DNA from: Hyphomicrobiales bacterium
Lineage (GTDB): Bacteria > Pseudomonadota > Alphaproteobacteria > Rhizobiales > Rhizobiaceae
Length of the DNA stretch: 64,000 nucleotides
Assembly: GCA_900472575.1 (NCBI GenBank)
Contig: UCIV01000040.1
Span: 37,567-101,566 of the forward strand
Direction: 5' to 3'
Shown here: piece after piece, positions 47,625 through 56,600 of the stretch
How the letters are laid out: each line of letters opens with the position of its first letter
Position numbering within the stretch: the stretch's first letter is position 1
Translations under genes and position numbers: made by a program
Notes under the pieces: generated by a model
The model's input: the letters and a program-made list of their open reading frames with translations, nothing else
Told to the model about the DNA's origin: nothing
The model's database searches: none

Positions 47625-48266
47625 TCAGGCGAAAGACGGCTTGGAAAATGAAGATTGAAGACCGGAGGAAACGGGAGGCGTTTTAGCGAGCCGGCGAAGC
47701 CCCCTGCCCGCCAATACGACGAGCCCGATATCGGCGCCACGCAGACCACCCGCAATATGCTCAGATACATGCGGGTCTGTCGCATCGACGATCACCAGAT
47801 CCAACCGGCCGGACAGGTTCGCGTCAGACGGGATGGCGACGAAATCGTGCCACGGGGTATGACGGGCAAAATGTGTGCAAAGCAACTCCGTGCGGCTCTT
47901 GTCATCGCCGATGAGGCCGACACGGCGTGGTTCTGCAAAATAGGTAAGCAGAGCAGGAATAAAGCTGTCGGGAGAAAACCTGGCGTCGAACGCCGGTCTA
48001 CGATGGAAAAACTTCATCAGAATGTGCTGAAAGGCCCCACCGGCCGGCAGAAACATATGTCGCTTCGATATCTTGCCGCGAGCAAACCCAAACAGCGCGC
48101 CCAGGAGCTGTGCATCGTCGAGGAAAGCGATAGTTCTGGGATGCCCCTTTGCCAGAGCAAGCTCTTCCGCATGGGCGAGAGCCGCATTCCAATCCAGGGC
48201 CGATACCGGCAGACCGCAAAATGTGCGGGATACAGGACCAGTTGAAGAATTCATGCTTTCGCTCAT
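47625..48266 (-). CDS. Divergent WecG/TagA-like glycosyltransferase-related protein
   Basis: 213 aa. The layout resembles WecG/TagA/CpsF enzymes: FCGLPVSALDWNAALAHAEE near the start, then TIAFLDDAQLLGAL, RRVGLIGDDKSRTELLCTHF near 115 (the GGxxGxA-like loop) and LDLVIVDATDPHVSEHIAGG near 155 (in place of the PDILLVGLGxPKQE segment). The usual catalytic Asp/Thr context and the PKQE motif are not conserved, so it may be inactive or act on a different substrate. It shares its strand with the GumC-like gene 88 bp downstream and is divergent from the GT41 gene. Confidence 0.5.
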   Translation of the reverse strand: MSESMNSSTGPVSRTFCGLPVSALDWNAALAHAEELALAKGHPRTIAFLDDAQLLGALFGFARGKISKRHMFLPAGGAFQHILMKFFHRRPAFDARFSPDSFIPALLTYFAEPRRVGLIGDDKSRTELLCTHFARHTPWHDFVAIPSDANLSGRLDLVIVDATDPHVSEHIAGGLRGADIGLVVLAGRGLRRLAKTPPVSSGLQSSFSKPSFA

Positions 48267-48574
48267 TACCGACTCGATCAGACAGCGTCACCTGTCCGAT
48301 CGTGTAACAGCGTGTCCTCAAGCGACATTTAAGTAAAAGGCTAAAATGCAACCGTTGCGTGATTATGCGGCATCACCCAGGTATCAGGTTAGCGCAGCGG
48401 CCAGACTTCTGTGAATCCGATGGGGACACATATTTGCGCAGCCTTGCCGATGGTTGATGCAAGGCGATAAGACCTTAGGGGTCGGCATGATGCCGGCGCA
48501 TGTCCAGGCAAGGCCGGCGACGATATTGCCTACATCATAAATTGCAGAACTTTATGGATGCCAAGGTCGACAAG
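48267..48574. promoter_or_regulatory. Divergent control region before the GT41 gene
   Basis: 308 bases. It holds a GCCTTGC/GCAAGGC hairpin at 48441-48465 and a short leader frame at 48487-48540. An AT-richer patch around 48320-48345 could be a promoter. Nothing else is recognised. Confidence 0.45.
48487..48540 (+). CDS. Possible 17-aa leader peptide upstream of the GT41 gene
   Basis: ATGATGCCGGCG... starts 5 nt after AGGGG and ends TAA at 48540, encoding MMPAHVQARPATILPTS. It stops 14 or 35 nt before the two possible GT41 starts. It may be chance; no attenuator hairpin follows. Confidence 0.25.
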   Translation: MMPAHVQARPATILPTS

Positions 48575-50602
48575 ATGAGCTTATCTCCCAACGCCCCGCT
48601 CGCCGAAATTCTGGAACTTGCGCGCACCCAGCGGCTCGCCTTCACCGATCTCTTCACCGTTGCGGAAAGCCGAAGTGCTGCCGGGCAGAAGGCAGAGGCC
48701 GCGGAAATCTACAAGGCCTGGATCGCCTTCAACGATGGCAATCCATTCCTGCATCTCGTCTATTTCAATTATTCGGTCACGCTCCGGCAATTGAACGACC
48801 TTGCCGGTACGATCAACGCCTTGCGCGCCTGCCTGAAGCTCGATCCCGCTTTTGGCGCTGCCCATATCAATCTCGGTCGCGCGCTTGAAGACGGTGGTCT
48901 TGCCGTTCAGGCCATCCAGCAGTGGCAGGCTTATACCGCGCTCACCGCCGAAAGTACCGCCGACCGGGTCAGCCACCGGCTGATGACGCTGCAGCATATC
49001 GGCCGCGTGATGGAAAATGCCGGTCTTCTGGAGGAAGCCGAAACTGCACTGTGGCAGGCGATCGAACTGCGCCCCGACAAGCCTGAGGCCGGACAGCACT
49101 GGAGCGCGCTTCGGCAGCGCCAATGCAAATGGCCGGTGCTGACACCATCGACCCATGCCACGCAGCGGCAGATGATTGATGCCATGTCGCCACTGACGCT
49201 TGCCTGCTATTCGGACGATCCGATGTTCCAGCTTGCCAAGGCCTATCGCTACAACAGGTCGCTGGTCGGGCGCGTCGAGACGAAGGAGCTGCAGCGCCGT
49301 ACGCCGAAACAGAAGACCGGAACCGGCGAGCGCCTTCGGGTCGGTTACGTTTCCTCCGACCTGCGCGACCATGCAGTCGGCTTCGCGCTCCGGGAAGTGC
49401 TCGAACTGCATGACAAGGAAAGCGTCGAGATCTACGCCTATTATTGCGGCGATCCGGTGCTGCGGGACGAAACCCAGACGCGGATGAAGGCGGTTGTTGA
49501 TTGCTGGCGTGATATCGCGACGATGAGCGATGCAGAGGCTGCCAAGTTGATCGGCGACGACGAGATCGACATCCTCGCCGACGTCAACGGTTATACGAAA
49601 CATGCGCGGACAAAGATCTTCGCCTATCGTCCGGCACCGGTGATCGTCAATTTCTGCGGTTATCCGGGTTCGATGGGCAGTCCATTCCATCAATATATGA
49701 TCGCCGACGAGCATATCGTTCCGGCGGATAACGAGATCTACTATTCCGAAAAGGTCTTCCGCATCGCCTGCAACCAGCCGATCGACCGGAAGCGTGCCAT
49801 CGCGGACAAACCGACACGCGCGGATGCCGGGCTGCCGAAGGACAAGTTCGTCTTCGCTTGCTTCAACGGCATGCAGAAGATCACCGAAACCACGTTCGGT
49901 CATTGGATGCAAATCCTGCGAGAAGCTCCAGACGGAGTGCTCTGGCTTTTGACCGGCGGCGACAAGGTGGACCAGCGGCTGCGTGAAAGTGCGGAGAAGG
50001 CCGGGATCAACAGCGACCGGATCATATTTGCACCGAAGGCGCCGAATGCGCAGCATCTGGCGCGTATCGCTGCTGCCGACCTGTTCCTCGATACGTTCCC
50101 TTATGGCGCCCACTCCACCGGGGCCGATGCCCTGACGATGGGTCTGCCGGTGCTGACTTTCCCGGGCCGCAGCTTTGCCGCCCGTTTCTGCCACAGTATC
50201 GTCCATGCCGCGGGCGTGCCGGAACTGCTGTGCGGCGATCCGGAAGATTATGTGGCGAAGGCAATCGGCTATGCGAAGAACCCGGCCAGCCTGAAGGCAA
50301 TCCGGGACCAGCTTGCGGCACGACGCGAAAGCAGCGTGCTTCGCGACATTCCCGGCCTCGCCCGCAGACTGGAAGAGATCTTCTGGGAAATGCAGGGGGA
50401 GTGCGAACGCGGCGAGACGCCGGTGCCGGACCTGCGCAACATGGAAATCTATTACGAGATCGGCGCAGATCTCGTTCAGGCCCATGTCGAATACTGCGAC
50501 GATAGCGACTATCGGCGACATTATCGCGAAAGGCTTACCGATTGGGACGACCAGTCGCCGATAGAGGCTGACAACCGTCTGTGGACTGCTGCAGACCGAT
50601 AG
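48575..50602 (+). CDS. TPR-containing GT41 (SPINDLY/OGT-type) glycosyltransferase
   Basis: 675 aa from ATG 48575, which has AAGGT 8 nt upstream. An ATG at 48554 would add 7 residues. Residues of about 1-190 are TPR-like helices (AGTINALRACLKLDPAFGAA, HINLGRALEDGGLAVQAIQQ). The catalytic region begins near 250 with RVGYVSSDLRDHAVGFAL, whose His matches that of O-GlcNAc transferases. It continues with ILADVNGYTKHAR, VNFCGYPGSMG, FACFNGMQKITE (the OGT Lys position) and LDTFPYGAHSTGADALTMGL near 505, the UDP-sugar site. GT41 enzymes attach sugars to Ser/Thr (OGT, SPY) or Asn (HMW1C) of proteins in the cytosol. It converges with the giant Ser/Thr-rich repeat gene, which is the obvious candidate acceptor. 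Confidence 0.88.
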   Translation: MSLSPNAPLAEILELARTQRLAFTDLFTVAESRSAAGQKAEAAEIYKAWIAFNDGNPFLHLVYFNYSVTLRQLNDLAGTINALRACLKLDPAFGAAHINLGRALEDGGLAVQAIQQWQAYTALTAESTADRVSHRLMTLQHIGRVMENAGLLEEAETALWQAIELRPDKPEAGQHWSALRQRQCKWPVLTPSTHATQRQMIDAMSPLTLACYSDDPMFQLAKAYRYNRSLVGRVETKELQRRTPKQKTGTGERLRVGYVSSDLRDHAVGFALREVLELHDKESVEIYAYYCGDPVLRDETQTRMKAVVDCWRDIATMSDAEAAKLIGDDEIDILADVNGYTKHARTKIFAYRPAPVIVNFCGYPGSMGSPFHQYMIADEHIVPADNEIYYSEKVFRIACNQPIDRKRAIADKPTRADAGLPKDKFVFACFNGMQKITETTFGHWMQILREAPDGVLWLLTGGDKVDQRLRESAEKAGINSDRIIFAPKAPNAQHLARIAAADLFLDTFPYGAHSTGADALTMGLPVLTFPGRSFAARFCHSIVHAAGVPELLCGDPEDYVAKAIGYAKNPASLKAIRDQLAARRESSVLRDIPGLARRLEEIFWEMQGECERGETPVPDLRNMEIYYEIGADLVQAHVEYCDDSDYRRHYRERLTDWDDQSPIEADNRLWTAADR

Positions 50603-50611
50603 AAAGAAACA

Positions 50612-50638
50612 AACCACCGCTCTCAATGAGCGGTGGTT
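50612..50638. terminator. Shared terminator of GT41 and giant repeat genes
   Basis: AACCACCGCTC and GAGCGGTGGTT form a perfect 11-bp stem with a 5-nt loop in the 67-bp gap between two convergent genes. T-tracts are weak on both sides. Confidence 0.75.
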
Positions 50639-50669
50639 CTCATTTATACCAGCCTTCCCGACAGCATCC

Positions 50670-53600
50670 TTACGCTGCCAGATAAAGCGAGATGATCGCG
50701 GAGACCTGAGCAGGGCTCAGCGCTGCCATATGGGTCTCGATCAGCGTGTCACGCTGTGCGCTCGACATGGCCACGATGCTTTCCGTCGACAGGCCGGGGA
50801 GAGCGGCGCTGTTGAAGGCTGCAATATCCTCGGTCGAGAACGTGGCCAATCCATCATTGGACAGGGCGGCGAGCTGAGACGAGGTCAGGGAGTTGACCTG
50901 GGTCGGGGTCAGGGCTTGCGCCTGCGCCGTGGTGAGCGACGAGATGACCGAGGAGGTCAGACCGGAGATCGCTCCGGTGTTCAGCGCGGCAATCTCGCCC
51001 GTCGTAAAGACAGCGATATCGTCAGTACCCAGCGCTGCGGCCTGCAGCGCGTTGAGCGCGCCGATCTGCGCTGTGGTCAGCTCTGCGACCTGGGCGGTGG
51101 AGAGGGCGACAATCTGATTGTAGTTCAGACCACCGACCTGGCTGGCAGACAGTGCGCCGATCTGCTCCGTCGTCAACGATGCGATGATCGCAGTGGACAG
51201 GCCCTTGATTGCGGCGGTGCCAATGGCTGCGAGATCCGCAGTCGAGAAGGCGGCCATGTCCTCGGTGGTGAGGCCGGAAAGGCCTGCCGAGCTGAAGGCC
51301 GCAATCTGCGCCGTCGACAGCGAGTCGAGATGTTCTGCCGTCAATGCATCGACCTGGGCGCTGGTCAGACCTGAGATACCGGCGGTCCCGAGCGCTGCGA
51401 GCTCCTGCGTGGAAAGAGCCGCGATGAAGCTCGTCGATAGGCCGGCAATCGCTGTGGACGAGATTGCGGCAAGCTTTTCGGTCGAGAAGGATTCCAGATC
51501 CTCCGCGGTCAGTCCCGATATGGCTGTCGATGTCAACGCCGCGATCTGCGTCGTCGACAGCGCAGAAATCTGGTCCAGTGTCAATGCACTGGCCTGTCCG
51601 CTCGTCAGACCTGCGATGCCGGATGCGCTGAGTGCCGCGATCTGCGCCGTTGTCAGAGCCGCGATTTCGACAGTTGTCAGCACGGCCACCTGGCTCGACG
51701 AGAGAACGCCGATCTGAGCCGTTGATAGGGTCTCGAGCTGGTTCAGGCTCAGTGCGGCGATCTGGCCGGTTGTGAGACCAGCGATAGCTGCCGTTCCGAG
51801 GGCCGCAATCTGCTCCGTCGTCAGCGCGGCAACGGTGCTGGTCGACAGACCCGAGATGGCCATAGAACTGATGGCTGCAATCTCGTCGGTCGTGAAGGTT
51901 GCAAGATCGTCAAGGCCGAGTGCGGATATCTGCCTGGAGTTGAGCGCTGCGATCTGGGTCGTCGTCAACGCTTCCGCCTGAACCGTCGTAAGCGCGGTAA
52001 TCTGGCTGCTGTTGAGACCGGCAATGCCCGCAGCGCTCAGATGCGCGATCTGTTCAGTCGAGAGCGCGGCAAGAACAGTGGTCGTCAATCCCGCCACGCC
52101 GCTGGAACTCAGGGCAGCAATATCGGCAGTCGAGAAGACTTCAAGGTCGTCGGTGCCGAAAGCAGCCACCTGGGCCGAATTAAGTGCGCCGATCTGCGTC
52201 GACGTCAGGGCTTCGACCTGGCTGGTGGTAAGCGCCGAAATCTGGGCAGCCGTCAGCCCCGCAATACCGGCCGTGCCAAACGCTGCGATCTGGTCGGTCG
52301 AGAGGCCTGCGATTGCATCGGTACCGAGGACCGCGATCTGCTTGGAACCGAGGGCACCGAACTGGGCCGTTGTCAGGGCATCGATCTGCGCGGTGCTCAA
52401 CGCCGCGACCTGGCTGGTGGTAAGCTGGCCGATTGCGGCAGAACTCAGCGACGCGATCTGCTCGGTCGAGAGTGCTGCAAGCACAATGGTGGACAGGCCG
52501 GCAATGGCGCTTGAGCCTAGGACCGCAAGTTCCTTTGTCGAGAAGACTGCCAGATCGTCGGTGCCGAGGGCCGCGACCTGCGCCGAGGTCAGAACCGCAA
52601 CTTGCGTGCTCGTCAGTGCCTCGACCTGGCTGGTCGACATCGCATTCACCTGGGCCGAGGTCAGGCCGGCCAGTCCGGCCGTTGCCATGGCGGCGATCTG
52701 ACCGGTGGAGAGCACCGATATGCCTGCCGCACCGAGCGCGCCGATCTGCCTTGATGACAGATGGCCGATCTGAGCGGTTGTGAGGGCCTCCAACTGGTTG
52801 CTGCCGAGAGCTGCCACCTGGGCGGTGGAAAGCGCTGCAATATTCGAGAAGCTGAGCGCCTCGATCTTGTCGGTCGTTAGCGATGCAAGGACGTCTGTCG
52901 AGAGGCCGGCAATCGCGCTCGCGCTTAGCGAAGCAATCTCCCGGGTCGTGAAAAGGGCCAGGTCGTCACTGCCAAGCGCGGCGATCTGGTTGGAATTCAG
53001 GACCGCAATCTGTGAACTCGTCAGCGCTTCGGCCTGCGCGGTCGAAAGCGTGGCGATCTGCGCAGTCGAAAGGCCGGCAATGACTGCCGTGCTGAGAGCC
53101 GCAATCTCCTCCGTCGAGAGGGAGGCGATATAGCTCGTCCCCAGCGCTTCAAGCTGTTTCGAATTCAGTGCACTGACCTGACTGCTCGTCATTGCCGCAA
53201 GCTGCGTTGTCGAAAATGCAGCCATCTGGCTCGTCGACAGACTGGTAATTGCAGCCGTGCTGAAGGCGGCAACGAGATCATTGGAGAGAGATGCAAGTGT
53301 CGCGGAGGACAATCCGGCAACGGCGCTGGAACTCAGGGCAGCGATTTCCCTGGTCGCAAACAATGCAAGATCATCGGCGCCAAGTGCCGCGACCTGTTTG
53401 GAGGTCATTGAGGCCACTTGCGTGGCGGTCAGCGCTTCTGTCTGGGCAGTCGTCAGCGCCTCTATCTGACCCGAGGAAAGCCCCGAAATACCTGCGGTGC
53501 TCAAGGCCGCGATCTGGCCGGTCGTCAAAGCTGCAAGGTCGTCGCTCGACAGCGCTGCCGCTTGGTAAGAGTTCAAAGCTCCCATCTGGCGCGTCGTCAG

Positions 53601-56600
53601 CGCGCCGATCTGGTCGGTACTCAGTGTCGCAATCTGTCTGGTGGTGAGACCAGCGATCGCCGAGGTGCCGAGGCCGGCAATCATTTCGTTCGACAGCGAT
53701 GCCAGCGTATCGGTAGACAGGCCTCCTATCGCAGCGGAGCTGATTGCCGAGAGGGCCGAGCTGGAGAGTGCTTCGAGATCGTCCGCACCAAGAGCCGCTA
53801 TCTGTTGTGACGTCAGAGCGCCGACCTGCTTGCTCGATAGGGCGGCGATCTGCCCCGTGCTGAGCGCTGCAACCTGCTTCGTCGTCAGCGACGCGATCGC
53901 GCTGGTGGTCAAGGATGCAATCTGGCCCGTAGAAAGCGTTGCGATGACAGCCGTCGTCAGGCTGGAAATCGCATCCGTATGAATGGCTGCAACATCAGAC
54001 GTGGAGAAACTCTTGATGTTTTCCGTTCCGATAACCGCGACCTGGGCGGAACTCAATGCCGCAACCTGAACGCTGGTCAAGGCTCCCGCCTGCGCAGTTG
54101 AAAGCGCTGCAACCTGTTTCGTCGTCAGGCCGGAAATACCCGCCGTGCTGAAAGACGAGACCTGGGCAGTGGACATGGCTGCGATGTCATCCGTGCCAAG
54201 GGCGGCCGCCTGGGTGGCGCTCAGCGACGCAATCTGTTTCGTCGTCAGTGACGAGACCTGGCTCGAGAGCAGAGCCGAGATTTGCCCGGTAGTCAAACCG
54301 GTAATGCCGCTGGCACTGAGCGCCGCGATCTGGGCGGTAGACAAGGAAGCCAAGGCCGATGTCGACAACCCCGAAATGGCGGCTGAGCTGATTGCGGCAA
54401 TCTCTTTCGTCGAGAAGGTCGCGATATCGGCCGGATCAAGAACCTCGATCTGGTCGATGCTCAATACAGCAATCTGAGTGGCGGTCAGGGCATCGACCTG
54501 CGCCGTCGACAAGGCTGCGACCTGTCTTGTCGACAAACCAGTAATGCCAGCCGTGCTCAGTGCCGCGACCTGCGCCGTGGAAAGTGAGGCAATATCATCC
54601 GTGCCGAAAGCCGCGATCTGCATCGAACTCAGCGTCGACATCTGGAGAGTCGACAGAGCCGAGATTTGTGCGGCCGTCAGGGCTGCGATGTGATCTTCGC
54701 TCAAGCCTTTCATGCCGGCCGTGCTCAGCGCCGAAATCTGCGCGGAGCTGAAATGCCCGATTGCGGTCGCACTCAACGCCGCCACCTGTGCCGAGGTCAG
54801 GGCGGCGACCTGCTTGGTCGACAGGGCGTCGATCTGGGCCGAGCTGAGCGCTTCGATCTGGTCGCTCGTCAGATTGGCGATCGCCGTTACACCGAGCGCA
54901 CCGAGCTGATCGCTCGTCAATGAAGCAAGCGCGCTACTGCTCAGGCCCGCTATCGCCTTCGCACCGATCGCCGCGATATCGGCTGTCGAGAAGGTCGCAA
55001 GGTCTGCAGTGCTCAATGCTGCGAGCTGTGATGACTTCAGAACGCCTATCTGCAGCGTCGACAACGCATCCACTTGCGCCGTCGACAGAGCAGCGATCTG
55101 GTCCGTCGTAAGGCTGGCGATACCCGCGGTGCTGAGAGCGGCGACCTGTGCCGTGGAAAGGGCCGCGATCACGTCCGTGGACAAGGCGGCGACGGCACCT
55201 GAGTTAAGCACGGAAAGCCGGGCTGCAGAGAAGGCCGCGATAGCCTCCGACGAAAGTGCGCCGACCTGGAGCGAAGTCAGAGCCGCGACTTGGGCCGTGG
55301 AAAGAGCTGCAAGCTGAAGCGACGTCAGAGAAGCGATCTGATCGGTCGAGAGAGCGGCAAACGCAGCCGTGTTCAACGATGCGATCTGACCACTGGAAAG
55401 CGATACCAGCGTTTCGGTCGGCAATGCCCCGATCTGCTTTGAAGTCAGCGCTTTGACCTGTGTGGTGGTCAAAGCCGATGCCTGACCGCTGGACAGGACT
55501 GCGACCTGGGCTGTCGACATGGCGGCGACTGCCGATGTGCTCAGCGCGGCGATCTGGGCCGTGGACAAGGCTGCGACCGTATCGGTCGAAAGACCTGCCA
55601 TAGCCGCAGAGGTAATTGCCGCGAAGGACTTGGCAGACAAACCAAGCAGGCTTTCCGTGTCGATCGCCCCGAGCTGCGAGGAGGACAAGGCTCCCACTTG
55701 AGCGGTGGTCAATGCCGCAAGCTGAATGCCGCTCAAGGCGGCCATCTGCTCGGTCGTCATTTTGGCGACGGCAACGGTCGTGAGGGCGGCAATCTGTGCA
55801 GTCGACAACGCCTGCAAGGTCGCGGTACTCAACCCTGGAATTGTACCCGTGGTGAGCGCGGCTATCTCCGCAGTCGAGAAGGTGGCCAGATCCTCGGGAT
55901 CCAGCGCGGCAACCTGGGCGGAAGTAAGCGCCTTAACCTGTGCCGTGGTGAGGGCTTCGGCCTGGCTTGAACTCAAGGCGGCGACTTGGGCGACAGTCAG
56001 ACGAGACACCGCAGCGGCGGACAAGGCTGCAATCTGTGCAGTGGACAAAGCCGCCACGCCTTCCGATCCAATCGCGGCGATCTGCGAGGTCCTGAGCGCG
56101 CCAATCTGGTCAGTGCTCATCGCCTTAATCTGTGCCAGCGACAGGCTGTCGAGCTGCTCGGTCGTCAGTCCACCGACAGAGCTTGCGGTCAGTGCAGCGA
56201 TCTGAGCGGTGGAGAGCGACGCGATAACGTCTGCCTTCAAACCGGAAATTGCAGCGCTCGAGATCGCTGCCATGTCACCGGTCGAGAATGTTGCAAGCTG
56301 CTGCGGCGTCAGCATCGCCAGCTGAGCAGACGTCAGTACTTTTACCTGCGCGGAAGTAAGTGCTTCGGCCTGCGCTACCGAAAGAACTTCCATCTGATCA
56401 GACGAAAGCTTTCCTACCGCGGCCGCGCTCAAGGCCGCTACCTGTGCGGTCGACAAGGATGCCATGACGCTGGTGCTGAGACCCGAAATGCTGCGGCTGG
56501 TAAGAGCTGCAATATTGGCGGTCGAGAAGGCCGCAAAGTCTGCCGAATTCAACACGGCAAGCTGGGCCGATGTCAGCACGGCAACCTGCAGGTTCGTCAG

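Noticed and set aside
48581..50626. 681-aa minus-strand frame opposite the GT41 gene
   Set aside because: Antisense shadow; the plus-strand protein has clear GT41 motifs.
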